From assembly GCA_964430565.1 (NCBI GenBank), contig CAYSFD010000027.1, forward strand, positions 1 through 64,000: a stretch of 64,000 bases of DNA, written 5' to 3'. Positions 1-9,239 of the stretch are shown in pieces. The notes under the pieces were generated by a model. The model was given only the letters and a program-made list of their open reading frames with translations, was not told where the DNA came from and made no database searches. Made by a program: the position numbers and the translations under genes. Every line of letters starts with the position of its first letter. Within the stretch, counting starts at the first letter, position 1. This stretch comes from VBDM01 sp964430565 (GTDB lineage Bacteria; Pseudomonadota; Gammaproteobacteria; Burkholderiales; SG8-39).

Positions 1-404
1 GTGGCCACGCCCAGGCGCCCGGCATCGAAGCGCTTGGCCTCGGAGGGCATCGGCTCGCCGTAGGCGAACTCAGCATTGTCGGTCTTGTAGCGCGCCTGGT
101 AGGGACAGGCGACCGCGCAATAGCCGCAGCCGATGCACAGGTCGTAGTCGATGGTGACGACGCCGTCGGCCCGCTTGCGCGTCGCGGTCGAGGGGCAGAC
201 GTGCATGCACGGCGGATCGGCGCAGTGCATGCAGCCCACCGGCACGAACACGCGCTTCACTGCCGGGTACTCGCCCACTTCCATGTCCAGGACACGGCGC
301 CACTGCACTTCCGGCGGCGTCGCATTGGCGTGCTTGCAGGCCGCGGTGCAGGTCTGGCACCCCACGCAGCGCCTGAGATCGGCAATCATGACCCAACGGG
401 TCAT
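1..404 (-). CDS. 4Fe-4S electron-transfer subunit of a molybdenum oxidoreductase (partial, C-terminus outside window)
   Basis: This is the first 134 residues of a DmsB/PadC-type iron-sulfur protein. Cysteine groups expected to hold several [4Fe-4S] clusters are visible: C13, C16, C19 and C23 (CVGCQTCTAACK), then CMHCADPPCMHVCP, then CIGCGYCAVACP. It would carry electrons from the molybdopterin subunit encoded just upstream (start 20 nt after that gene's stop). The ATG at 404 follows a GGGAGA ribosome site. The gene is last in sight of the liv-oxidoreductase operon and is cut by the window edge, so any membrane anchor subunit lies outside. Family assignment is firm. The physiological partner and final acceptor are inferred. 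Confidence 0.9.
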   Translation of the reverse strand, partial: MTRWVMIADLRRCVGCQTCTAACKHANATPPEVQWRRVLDMEVGEYPAVKRVFVPVGCMHCADPPCMHVCPSTATRKRADGVVTIDYDLCIGCGYCAVACPYQARYKTDNAEFAYGEPMPSEAKRFDAGRLGVA

Positions 405-423
405 CGTGAAATCTCCCATCTGG

Positions 424-3156
424 TCACGATGTTTTCCTCACGGAAACGCGAACAACATCCGCTCCTGATCCCGTTGCGTCGGTGAGCGGCATCGACATCG
501 GCACCAGGCTGTTCATGCTCGGCACCCCGAAGTCCTTCGCGTACGGCGTCGCCCAATGGTCGAACTGCCCGATCAGCAGCAGGGTGTCGGGCCGGATGCC
601 CTGGCGCAGCACCGCTTTGGCGCGCACGTTCTTCACCGGCGTCGCGATCTCGACCGTGTCTCCTTCGGCGATCCCCAGCTCGGCCGCCCGGCCCGCGTTG
701 ATGATCACGCCGCCGTGGCCCGAGACGTTGGCGGCGACTTCGTGAATCAATTGCATCCCGACATTGCCGCCCCAGGCGTACTGCATGCTGCGCGAAGTGA
801 GCAGCCAGAACGGAAAGTCCTCCGCCTTTCCGCCGACGCGCACGAGCTCGTCTTCCCAGATCTTGGGGAATTCCTTCCACGCCGGCAGCGCCTGATACTC
901 GGCCAGCTGCTTGTCCCACCACTGCATGCCGTGCTCGTGCATGCGGCGCTCGAGCTCCTTGCCGACGCGCCACAGCCGCTCCTGGTAGGGCAATTCGAAT
1001 CTCAGTCCCTTCGCCACGAGCGTAGGAAACAGATACCAGTCGGATTGCGGAAAAGGCTTGGTGCGCAGGCCGTGCTCCTTCCACCAGGCCAGGCCCTGCG
1101 TTTCCCTCCCGTCGGTCAACTCCGCGCTCGCCGCGCGGCAGACCGCGTCCCAGATCTCGTCGCGCGTGTAGGCGCGCTTCGCATCGAGCGAGAAATCCCA
1201 TCCTTCGCCCTTCAACTTCACGCCGGCGGTGCCGCGGTTGATCGAATCGTTGTAGCGCTCCAAGAGGCCGGTGCGCCGCGCGAGTTCCGTCGCGATATCG
1301 GTAAAGTCGCGCGCATCGACCTTGGGCGCGACCACCGGCTGGCGCAGCGCGTAGCCCTCGTGTTTCCAGAACTGCTCGATGTATTTGGAGCCGCCGATGC
1401 GGATCAGCTGCAGGCTCTCCAGGTCCATCTGGTCGGGCAGCAGGATGTCGGCGAAATGATTGGTCTCGTCGAGCGTGTAGGCCATCGCCACGACGAAGGG
1501 AAAGCTCGCCATGCGCTCGGCGATCTGCTTCGTGTCCCAGAAGGAGATCGCGGGGTTGGTGCGATAGACGAACCACAGCTCAGGGTAGGTGACGCGCGGA
1601 AGGCCGGGTGGCGTTTCGCCGAGAAACATCCAGGAAAAATGCGTCGGCCCGAGCGCCTGGCTCCAGGGGCCGTCGGCGGCGAGCGGAACGAGACTGCGGT
1701 AGGCGTTGCGGATGTTCGGCTTCGCGTTCCAGCGCGCCTTGTCGGTCGGGTTGAGCGGATACGCCATGAAGCCGTCGGGCCCCGGCTTGACGCTCTCGTG
1801 GCGCTCCGAGAGCGGGCGGTTGAGCCGCACCGTCGTGCCGAGCGTGCCGCCGGGTACTTCGAGCGCGCCAACCAGCGCCGCCAGCATCGTTCGCGCCCAG
1901 CAGCACTCGAACCCTCCCCAGCCGTTGTTGACGGTCTTGCCGAGCGCCACCGCCACCGGTCGGAACGGCAGCGTCTTGCCGTCGATGACGATGGTCTCGC
2001 CGATGTGCGCGTGAGCGAGATACTCGTTGGCGATGCGCCGCATGTTTGCCGCCGGCACGTCGCAGATGCCGCTCGCCCACTCGGGCGTGTAGGGCTTGAT
2101 GTGATTGAGAAGCTGGGTGAACGCGGTCTCGCCGTCGAGCCGGCCCTGCGCGACGATTTCCTCGTCCGCGCCGATTTCGATGGCATCAGCGGTGTAGCGG
2201 CCTTCGAGCGCCGGCTCTACGCCGGGCGCGTCGAACGGCAGCGCCGCGCCGCGCTTCGCGTCCCAGACCAGGGGCTTGCGCGTTTGCGGATCGCGCAGAT
2301 AGAAGCCGTTCGGACCGACGAGATAAGGCGAGGAGGTGTGATCGCGAAGGAACGGGACATCGAGCCGCTCGCGCGCATTCTCATGCAGCATCACGTAGAT
2401 CAGCGCGTAGAGAAACGCCGGATCGGTCTTGGGCTTGATCGGCACCCACTCGGCCGAGCACGCGCCGGTGATGGAAAGGTGCGGCTCGACCTGCACGCGC
2501 TTCATGCCGCGCTCGCGCGCGTCGGCGTGCCGCCACACGCCCACCACGCCGCCCGAAGCTTCGGTATTCGCGCCGCAGGAGATGACGTATTCGGAAAGCG
2601 GCGTATCCGGCGAGACGGTGAAGGCGCGGTGCCAGAACTCGCCGTACAGATGCTCCGAGTGCGTGCACTTCACGCCCTGCCCCGAACCGAAGCCCATATC
2701 GACCGAGCCCCAGGCGCCGAGGAACGCGGGGAAAGTTCCCATGTAGGACTGCGGCGTGCCGCCGCCGCCGAAGCTCGCGGCGACGCGCGGATAGCCCGAT
2801 TCGTCGCTGAGTCCCTTGGCGCGGATTTCCAACAGCTTCTTCGCGATGGTGTCGAAGGCCTCGTCCCACGAGATCGGGACGAAACCGGGATCCTGGTCGC
2901 GGCCCTTCTTCGGATTGCTGCGCTTCATCGGCGAGCGCACGCGGTTCGGGTTGTAGAGCTTCTGCACCAGGCCGTAGGCCTTGACGCACACCTTGCCGCC
3001 CCCGGGATGCACGCCGGCCGCGGCGAAGTTCGGCTCGACTTCGGTGGCCACGCCGTCTTTCACCGTGACCGTGAGCAGATCCGGGCCGGCGACGCACTGA
3101 TAGCAATAGGTCGCGGTCTTGCTCACCTTGCCCGGCGGTTTTTCGGGAGCGTTCAT
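424..3156 (-). CDS. Molybdopterin (bis-MGD) oxidoreductase catalytic subunit, possibly phenylacetyl-CoA:acceptor oxidoreductase-like (PadB-like)
   Basis: 910 residues, the size of catalytic subunits in the DMSO-reductase superfamily. The N-terminus has a cluster-binding region beginning CYQCVAGPD and closing with GGGKVCVKAYG. The third cysteine of the usual CxxCxxxC pattern is absent (proline there), so the N-terminal cluster is atypical or missing. The next gene is the four-cluster Fe-S subunit, and the liv transporter genes precede it with a 13-nt gap. The ATG at 3156 is chosen over an in-frame upstream one because it follows AAGGGAAA and the family starts here. From memory the N-terminal sequence resembles phenylacetyl-CoA:acceptor oxidoreductases of Thauera and Azoarcus. 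That substrate is a hypothesis; the cofactor class is firm. Confidence 0.8.
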   Translation of the reverse strand: MNAPEKPPGKVSKTATYCYQCVAGPDLLTVTVKDGVATEVEPNFAAAGVHPGGGKVCVKAYGLVQKLYNPNRVRSPMKRSNPKKGRDQDPGFVPISWDEAFDTIAKKLLEIRAKGLSDESGYPRVAASFGGGGTPQSYMGTFPAFLGAWGSVDMGFGSGQGVKCTHSEHLYGEFWHRAFTVSPDTPLSEYVISCGANTEASGGVVGVWRHADARERGMKRVQVEPHLSITGACSAEWVPIKPKTDPAFLYALIYVMLHENARERLDVPFLRDHTSSPYLVGPNGFYLRDPQTRKPLVWDAKRGAALPFDAPGVEPALEGRYTADAIEIGADEEIVAQGRLDGETAFTQLLNHIKPYTPEWASGICDVPAANMRRIANEYLAHAHIGETIVIDGKTLPFRPVAVALGKTVNNGWGGFECCWARTMLAALVGALEVPGGTLGTTVRLNRPLSERHESVKPGPDGFMAYPLNPTDKARWNAKPNIRNAYRSLVPLAADGPWSQALGPTHFSWMFLGETPPGLPRVTYPELWFVYRTNPAISFWDTKQIAERMASFPFVVAMAYTLDETNHFADILLPDQMDLESLQLIRIGGSKYIEQFWKHEGYALRQPVVAPKVDARDFTDIATELARRTGLLERYNDSINRGTAGVKLKGEGWDFSLDAKRAYTRDEIWDAVCRAASAELTDGRETQGLAWWKEHGLRTKPFPQSDWYLFPTLVAKGLRFELPYQERLWRVGKELERRMHEHGMQWWDKQLAEYQALPAWKEFPKIWEDELVRVGGKAEDFPFWLLTSRSMQYAWGGNVGMQLIHEVAANVSGHGGVIINAGRAAELGIAEGDTVEIATPVKNVRAKAVLRQGIRPDTLLLIGQFDHWATPYAKDFGVPSMNSLVPMSMPLTDATGSGADVVRVSVRKTS

Positions 3157-3169
3157 GTCGCGTTTCCCT

Positions 3170-3871
<702 letters not shown>

Positions 3872-3872
3872 G

Positions 3873-4673
3873 TCAGTGCACCGTCGCGCCGACACCCGCG
3901 GCGCCTCGCTCGGCGATGTCGCTTCCGAGATACGCTTCGATGACGCGCGGATCGCGGCGCACTTCGCTCGCAGAGCCTTCGGCAAGCTTGCGTCCGTAGT
4001 CGAGCACCAGCACGTGGTCCGACACGCCCATCACCAGACGCATGTTGTGCTCGACCAGCACCACCGTGTGGCCGCGCTCGGAGAGCTTGCCGATGAGCGC
4101 GTCGATCTCCGAGGTCTCGGCGGGATTGAGCCCCGCCGCGGGCTCGTCGAGCAGGAGCATGCGCGGCCGCGTCGCCAGGGCGCGCGCGATTTCCAGCCGC
4201 TTCAATGCGCCGTACGGCATGGCGTCCGCGCGGGCATCCAGCCAGTCGGCAATACCTACGAAGCGCATCAGCTCCGCCGCCTCCTCGCGGCAGGCGCGCT
4301 CGGCGCGCGAAAGCGCGCTCGTGCGCAGCAGCGCCGCCGCGAGGCTGCAACGCTCCTGCCGATAGCGCCCGACCATGACGTTCTCGAGCGCGCTCATGTT
4401 GAAGAACACCTGCAGGTTCTGGAAGGTGCGCGCCATGCCGGCCGCGGCGAATTCGTAGGGCGCGCGGCCGGTGAGCTCGCTGTCCTCGAACCATATTCGC
4501 CCACCGGAGGGCGCGTAGATCCCGGTGAGCAGATTGAGCAGGGTCGTTTTTCCGGCGCCGTTCGGCCCGATGATCGAGTGCACCGTCCCGGCGGAGATCT
4601 CAAAACTCAGATTGTCCACGGCAAGCAGGCCGCCGAATTCCTTCGACAGCCCTTCGGCGCGCAGCAGGCTCAC
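3873..4673 (-). CDS. livG: Branched-chain amino acid-type ABC transporter ATP-binding protein LivG
   Basis: 266 residues. The GTG at 4673 overlaps the livM stop by 4 nt (GTGA). Walker A (GPNGAGKTT) and Walker B (LLLDEPAAGL) are present. The signature region reads MPYGALKRLEIARAL, a LivG-type variant. LivG and LivF form the ATPase pair energising the LivHM channel on the cytoplasmic face. A longer in-frame reading upstream exists but overlaps livM in another frame and is not coding. The family call is secure; ligand specificity cannot be read from an ATPase. Confidence 0.93.
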   Translation of the reverse strand: MSLLRAEGLSKEFGGLLAVDNLSFEISAGTVHSIIGPNGAGKTTLLNLLTGIYAPSGGRIWFEDSELTGRAPYEFAAAGMARTFQNLQVFFNMSALENVMVGRYRQERCSLAAALLRTSALSRAERACREEAAELMRFVGIADWLDARADAMPYGALKRLEIARALATRPRMLLLDEPAAGLNPAETSEIDALIGKLSERGHTVVLVEHNMRLVMGVSDHVLVLDYGRKLAEGSASEVRRDPRVIEAYLGSDIAERGAAGVGATVH

Positions 4674-5629
4674 GGCACGTCCCTGCGCCCGCGCAGCGCG
4701 GCGGCAAGCGCGGCGATGCTCGGCACCAGGCCGCGCGGCATGAAGATCATCGTGCCCATCATGATCGCGCCGAGCATCATCATCTCGTATTCCTTGAATG
4801 CGGTGAGCAGCTGCGGCAGCGTAGTCAGCACCGCCGCGCCCACCACCGCGCCGAAGGTCGAGGCCATGCCGCCGAATACCACCATGGTCACGAGTTCGAT
4901 GGAATGAAAAAACGACACCTTCGAGGGCGTGATGAACCCGGAATAATGGGCGGCGAGGCTGCCCGCGGCAGCGGCGTATACCGCCGAAATCACGAATACC
5001 CGCACCTTCTGCCTGGCGCTGTCGATGCCGACGACCTCCGCGGCGACCTCCGAGCCTGAGAGCGCGCGCAGCGCGCGACCCGGCGGCGACTCGATGAGAT
5101 TGAGCGAGAGCCACACCGCGGCGACCAGCAGCGCGCCGACCACCCAGTACCACGTCGCTTCGCCGGACAACTGGGCGCCGAACAGGCCCAAGGGCGGGAC
5201 GGACATGCCGTCGGGTCCGCCGGTCAAGCGGTCCTCGGTGGCGATGACAATCGACGCGATCACGCCCATGCCGAGCGTCGCCATCGCCAGATAGTGGCCG
5301 CGCAATCTCAGGATCGGCCGTCCGATCAGGTAAGCAAGGAACGCCGCCGCGGCGATCGCGGTCGCGAGCGCCGCCAGCGACGGCCAGCCGAAGCGCGCCG
5401 TCAGGATCGCCGAGCCGTACGCCCCGAGACCGAAGAACCCGGCGTGACCGAGGCTGATCTGGCCGGCGTAGCCGATGAGGAGATTTAAGCCCACGCAGAC
5501 GATCGCGTTCAGCGCCACCAGGATCGCGACCTCGTAGAAGTAGTTGTTGGTAAGCGCGAGCGGCAGCGCCAGGACCACGGCGATCAGCGCCGCCATCCCT
5601 CCGGTACGCGGCGAGGCGAGCCACGGCAT
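4670..5629 (-). CDS. livM: Branched-chain amino acid-type ABC transporter permease LivM
   Basis: 319-residue inner-membrane permease with about eight to ten hydrophobic segments. It carries the LivM hallmark GQISLGHAGFFGLGAY near residues 55-70. One nucleotide separates its ATG from the livH stop, so translation is probably coupled. It pairs with LivH to form the channel. The hydrophilic cytoplasmic loop around residues 185-215 (SPPGRALRALSGSEVAAEVVG) is the usual contact with the ATPase subunits. Confidence 0.93.
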   Translation of the reverse strand: MPWLASPRTGGMAALIAVVLALPLALTNNYFYEVAILVALNAIVCVGLNLLIGYAGQISLGHAGFFGLGAYGSAILTARFGWPSLAALATAIAAAAFLAYLIGRPILRLRGHYLAMATLGMGVIASIVIATEDRLTGGPDGMSVPPLGLFGAQLSGEATWYWVVGALLVAAVWLSLNLIESPPGRALRALSGSEVAAEVVGIDSARQKVRVFVISAVYAAAAGSLAAHYSGFITPSKVSFFHSIELVTMVVFGGMASTFGAVVGAAVLTTLPQLLTAFKEYEMMMLGAIMMGTMIFMPRGLVPSIAALAAALRGRRDVP

Positions 5630-5630
5630 C

Positions 5631-6506
5631 TCAAACCCGTTCCGTGATCCGTCCGCCCAGCAGCCCGCGCGGCATGAAGAACAGCACCGCGAGCATCAGC
5701 ACGAACCCGATCACGTCCTTGTAGGCCGAGGACAGGTAACCCGCGGAGAGCGTCTCCGCGATGCCGAGCACCAGCCCGCCCAGCACTGCGCCCGCCCCGC
5801 TGCCCAATCCGCCGAGGACCGCCGCTGCAAAACCCTTCAGCCCGAGCATGATGCCGACGTCCCAGGAGGTGAGCGTGATCGGCGCGATCAGGATACCGGC
5901 GATCGCGCCCAGCGCCGCCGACAGGCCGAAAGAGATGAACAGCACGGTGCGCACGTTGATGCCGACCAGTTGCGCGGCGAGCCGCTGGTGAGAGGTGGCG
6001 AGGATCGCTTTTCCGAGAAGCGTGCGCCCGAAGAACCACGAGAGCGCGAGCACGATCGCGAGCGTCACGCCGATCACCCACAGGCTCTGCGGCAGGAGCG
6101 CGGCCCCGGCGATCTCGATGGGCTGCTGCCCGGAGAAGGGAGGCAGCGAGTGCAGCTTCTTGTCCCAGACGAGCGTAGCGAGGCCGCGAAGAAAGATGGA
6201 GGCGCCGATCGTGATGATGATGAGCGTCACCACCGACGCCCCGCGCGCCGGCTCCACGGCGAATTTCTCCAGCGCGAGCCCCACCCCCGCCGCCACGGCG
6301 ACTGCGGCGACGATTGCGAACGGCAGCGGCAGCCCGGTGCCGATCAGCGACACCGTGGTCATGCCGCCGATCATCACGAACTCGCCCTGGGCGAAGTTGA
6401 TGACGTGGCTGGCGTTGAAGATGATGGAAAAGCCGAGCGCCACCAGCGCATAGATCGCGCCGATGGTGATCCCGCTCAACAGGTATTGCGCGAGCTCGGC
6501 GCTCAT
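5631..6506 (-). CDS. livH: Branched-chain amino acid-type ABC transporter permease LivH
   Basis: 291-residue permease whose N-terminal region reads LLSGITIGAIYALVALGFS followed by INFAQGEFVMIGG, both typical of LivH. The ATG at 6506 is preceded by GGAGGGA at good spacing; an in-frame ATG 57 nt upstream lacks such a site. It lies 130 nt downstream of the binding-protein gene, and that gap holds a small inverted repeat. Forms the membrane channel with LivM. Confidence 0.93.
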   Translation of the reverse strand: MSAELAQYLLSGITIGAIYALVALGFSIIFNASHVINFAQGEFVMIGGMTTVSLIGTGLPLPFAIVAAVAVAAGVGLALEKFAVEPARGASVVTLIIITIGASIFLRGLATLVWDKKLHSLPPFSGQQPIEIAGAALLPQSLWVIGVTLAIVLALSWFFGRTLLGKAILATSHQRLAAQLVGINVRTVLFISFGLSAALGAIAGILIAPITLTSWDVGIMLGLKGFAAAVLGGLGSGAGAVLGGLVLGIAETLSAGYLSSAYKDVIGFVLMLAVLFFMPRGLLGGRITERV

Positions 6507-6560
6507 CGGTCCCTCCGCATCGCCGACGCGGCGTCCTCGCGCGGCTGCACCTGGAGCCGA

Positions 6561-6584
6561 CACGAGGAGAACGTGCCCCTCGTG
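6561..6584 (-). terminator. Small intercistronic hairpin between the binding-protein gene and livH
   Basis: Inverted repeat CACGAGG / CCTCGTG with a 10-nt loop, in the 130-nt gap. There is no following T-run, so full termination is unlikely. Such hairpins commonly leave the binding protein mRNA more stable or more abundant than the permease mRNA. That role is inference. Confidence 0.35.
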
Positions 6585-6636
6585 CCCTCCTCAATCATGG
6601 GCCGTAAGGAAGATTCCGTTTCGGCCCCTCTTGCAC

Positions 6637-7803
6637 TTACTTCACCAGCGTCCACTCGCCCTTGCGGACTTCGAGCATGCGGAAGGCCGTGAGATCCAGG
6701 CCCATGTGGTCCTGCGCCGACATGTTCACGAGCCCCGCGGTGCCCATGTAGCCGCGCGTCGCTTCGAGCGCGTCGCGCACCCTGGCCTTGTCGGTCGAAC
6801 CGGCCCGCTTCATCGCTTCGACCGCGAGCATCAGGCCGTCGTAGGCGTGGCCGCCAAAGGTCGAGACCTCGGACTTGAAGCGGCCTTCGTACTCGCGCTT
6901 GTAAGCGACGACGACCTTTTTCTGGGCGTCGCTGTCTGCGAGCGATTCCGCCACCAGCAGGGCCGCCGCCGGAAGGCGCACGCCCTCGGCCGCGTCTCCG
7001 GCAAGCTTCACGTACTCCTTGGATGCAACGCCGTGCGACTGGTACAGCGGCACGGTCATGCCGATCTGGCGGTAGTTCCGGGTGACGATCGCCGGCCCCT
7101 GGCCGAAGCCCGCGTTGAGCACCGCCTGCACGCCAGGCGTGGCGCGGATCTTGGTCAGCTGCGCGGTCATGTCGGAGTCGCCGGCCGCGTAGGACTCGTC
7201 GGCGACGATTTCGATCTTGTTCTGGGCGGCGACCTTCAGGCACTCGCCGCGCATCGATCTATCGAAACCTCCCGCGCCGGAGATGATCGCGACCTTCGCG
7301 ATGCCGCGCGAGCGCATGTCGCCAAAGATCTTCTCGCAAGCCATGCGGTCGGTGTGCGGCGTCTTGAACACCCACTTCTTCACCGGCTCGACTATGACGA
7401 CCGCGCCGGCGAGTGAGATGAACGGGATCCCGGCCTGCTCGACCAGCGGCACCACCGCCATGGTTTCGCCGGTGGTAGAACCGCCGACGATGACATCGAC
7501 CCGGTCCTGTTCGATGAGCCGTCTGGCGAAAGTACGCGCCTTTTCGGCGTCTCCCGCCGAATCGTATGCAACCAACTGCAGCTTCCTGCCGAGGACGCCG
7601 CCCGCCGCGTTCAGCTTCTCGACGTAGAGTTCGAGCGTCTTCTGCTCCGGGTCGCCGAGAAACGCGGCCGGACCGGTAACCGAAAGGAACGCGCCGACCT
7701 TGATCGGCTCCTGCGCGGCGGCGATCCCGACCCCCAGGAGCCCTGCGCCGATCGTTCTTGCCAGAAAGCGTCCCACTGTCACTGCGATATGCCTGCGTTT
7801 CAT
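6637..7803 (-). CDS. livK: ABC transporter periplasmic substrate-binding protein (Leu/Ile/Val-binding family)
   Basis: 388 residues: a basic, hydrophobic signal sequence ending near AAAQ, then a type I periplasmic-binding fold beginning EPIKVGAFLSVTGPAAFLG, typical of this family. The ATG at 7803 follows an excellent GGAGGTGGG site. It heads the liv-oxidoreductase operon and is preceded by a perfect FNR-type box and -10 hexamer, implying low-oxygen expression. Family members in aromatic degraders bind benzoate, phenylacetate or similar acids as often as amino acids. The ligand is unknown here, but the co-transcribed molybdenum enzyme makes an aromatic compound likely. Confidence 0.9.
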   Translation of the reverse strand: MKRRHIAVTVGRFLARTIGAGLLGVGIAAAQEPIKVGAFLSVTGPAAFLGDPEQKTLELYVEKLNAAGGVLGRKLQLVAYDSAGDAEKARTFARRLIEQDRVDVIVGGSTTGETMAVVPLVEQAGIPFISLAGAVVIVEPVKKWVFKTPHTDRMACEKIFGDMRSRGIAKVAIISGAGGFDRSMRGECLKVAAQNKIEIVADESYAAGDSDMTAQLTKIRATPGVQAVLNAGFGQGPAIVTRNYRQIGMTVPLYQSHGVASKEYVKLAGDAAEGVRLPAAALLVAESLADSDAQKKVVVAYKREYEGRFKSEVSTFGGHAYDGLMLAVEAMKRAGSTDKARVRDALEATRGYMGTAGLVNMSAQDHMGLDLTAFRMLEVRKGEWTLVK

Positions 7804-7918
7804 CACCCACCTCCGAGTCGTTGAAATTCGCCGTCGCGCCTGCGGCTCTTTCCCGAACGCCGAAACCACGCCCTGGGAGACCCTGGAATCGGATGTCCCA
7901 TGCTGCGCAACTGAGGGA

Positions 7919-7959
7919 ATGCTAGTGCCGGGGAGAAACCTGCATTTGATCCACATCAA
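7919..7959 (-). promoter_or_regulatory. FNR/DNR-type class II promoter of the liv-oxidoreductase operon
   Basis: Perfect TTGATCCACATCAA box at 7946-7959. On the minus strand TAGCAT at 7924-7919 fits a -10 hexamer, giving a start near 7912, so the box centre is at about -41, the class II activation position. The 5' leader would be about 108 nt. Only an FNR/DNR-like activator is implied, not which paralog. Confidence 0.75.
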
Positions 7960-8008
7960 CCTCCGGCTCCGCCTGGCGGGAGTACCAGAAGGAAATGTGG
8001 GCTTGCTG

Positions 8009-8389
8009 CTAGCTGGTGATGGTGTTGCCGGTTCGCGCGCCCGTGTCGTCGAGATGGAGCTTCCAGCTGCCGTCCTCCATCTCGGGCCCGCGCGTGATCA
8101 GCGCACCCCTCTCCCTGAACTCTTCGGAGCGCGCGAGGACGCTTGCTTCGGTGGGGCCCGCGATGACGATCTCGAACCCGATTCTTTCCACCGTGCACTG
8201 CGCCGGCTCAGGGTGCTCGAAGCTCGCGATCCACTTTCTCCCGACCTTCATGGGCGCCTGGATGCCCTGCGCGCCGTCCTTCTGGAGTTCGTCCAACACA
8301 TACTTGAGGGTAGCCTCGTCCGGGCTCGACAAGATTATCTTGTCGCCCGCATCGTGCACGTCGACGTTGTCCAGTATCGAATCGGCCAT
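8009..8389 (-). CDS. Small hypothetical protein
   Basis: 126 residues, soluble and acidic, with no signal peptide or membrane segment. I do not recognise the family. Its composition (D, E, K, I, L balanced; codons like its neighbours) supports a real gene. It lies upstream of and co-directional with the liv operon, but the operon has its own FNR-type promoter in the 205-nt gap. TACAAT at 8421-8416 could be a -10 element; the ribosome site before the ATG is weak. The two-part layout (residues 1-60 and 61-120 alternating strand/helix) could be a small alpha/beta fold, but that is a guess. Confidence 0.6.
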   Translation of the reverse strand: MADSILDNVDVHDAGDKIILSSPDEATLKYVLDELQKDGAQGIQAPMKVGRKWIASFEHPEPAQCTVERIGFEIVIAGPTEASVLARSEEFRERGALITRGPEMEDGSWKLHLDDTGARTGNTITS

Positions 8390-8460
8390 GACGCTATGCC
8401 TAAGTCGGTCGGCGCATTGTACTGACTGTCACTGCAGATGGCGTTGCTTCGGGCGCGATC

Positions 8461-9204
8461 CTATTCGATCCCCGCGGCGACAAACGCCTCCTTTGCCGCC
8501 GGCGTCCCGAGATAACGAACGAATTCCCTCGCGACATCGGCACTGGGCGCATCCGTCATGACCCCGGCCGAGTAGGCGGTGGAATTCTGCACCTGGGCGG
8601 GCAGCGGCCCGACGAACCTCAGTCCCTTCGGCTCGAACATCCTGATCTCGGTGATCGCGCCGAAGCCGATTTCGCTGCCTCTGCCCCCGATCAAGTGCTC
8701 AAGGACCTGCGCGCCACTGGCATAACGAATGGTCTTCGGCTTCAGTTGCTCTCCGATTCCGAGCAGGTCGAACAGTTTTTCGAGGTAAAGCCCGGTCGAT
8801 GCCTGGTTATAGACGATCGAATCGGCGCCAAGCAGCGACCGCTTGAAGCGATCGAGGTCGGCGATATCCGGATCCAATGCCGAGGCCCGCACGGCGACGC
8901 CGACCCCCACGCGCCCAATGACGAGATGTCCGTCGGACTCGACTTTACCCCTTCTTAGTTGATCGCTCATCAGTCCGTGCGGGGCGATCAGCACGTCGAC
9001 CGGCTCGCCCACGGCGAGACGCCTCTCCAGTTGCGGCGCGGTGGCGAACTGGATCCGCACTCTGTTCCCCCTCTCGCGCCTGTACTGCTCGGAGAGCTTC
9101 ACCACACCCGCCTCGACCGCCCCGGCGCTCAAGACCCTGATGTCAACCGCCATCGCCGTGCCGCCCAGCGTCCAAAGCAGCAAGGCTGCCAAATGTCTCA
9201 GCAT
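8461..9204 (-). CDS. ModA-like type II periplasmic substrate-binding protein
   Basis: 247 residues with a signal peptide (MLRHLAALLLWTLGGTAMA) and a type II binding fold. The segments DIRVLSAGAVEAGVVKL, GEPVDVLIAPHG and YNQASTGLYLEKL recall molybdate-binding ModA relatives. No ModB or ModC permease lies nearby, so molybdate transport is doubtful. Such orphan ModA-like proteins often sit beside TctC proteins in betaproteobacteria. The ATG at 9204 follows GGGGAGC. The gene starts 35 nt after the tctC stop, so the two probably share a transcript. Confidence 0.75.
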   Translation of the reverse strand: MLRHLAALLLWTLGGTAMAVDIRVLSAGAVEAGVVKLSEQYRRERGNRVRIQFATAPQLERRLAVGEPVDVLIAPHGLMSDQLRRGKVESDGHLVIGRVGVGVAVRASALDPDIADLDRFKRSLLGADSIVYNQASTGLYLEKLFDLLGIGEQLKPKTIRYASGAQVLEHLIGGRGSEIGFGAITEIRMFEPKGLRFVGPLPAQVQNSTAYSAGVMTDAPSADVAREFVRYLGTPAAKEAFVAAGIE

Positions 9205-9239
9205 GGTGCTCCCCGTAGTCACAGCAACTTCCCACCGCG

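Noticed and set aside
8461..9204. Calling this gene a molybdate transporter for the Mo enzymes
   Set aside because: No ModB or ModC lies nearby and the gene is coupled to a TctC; the ModA resemblance alone does not show molybdate binding.
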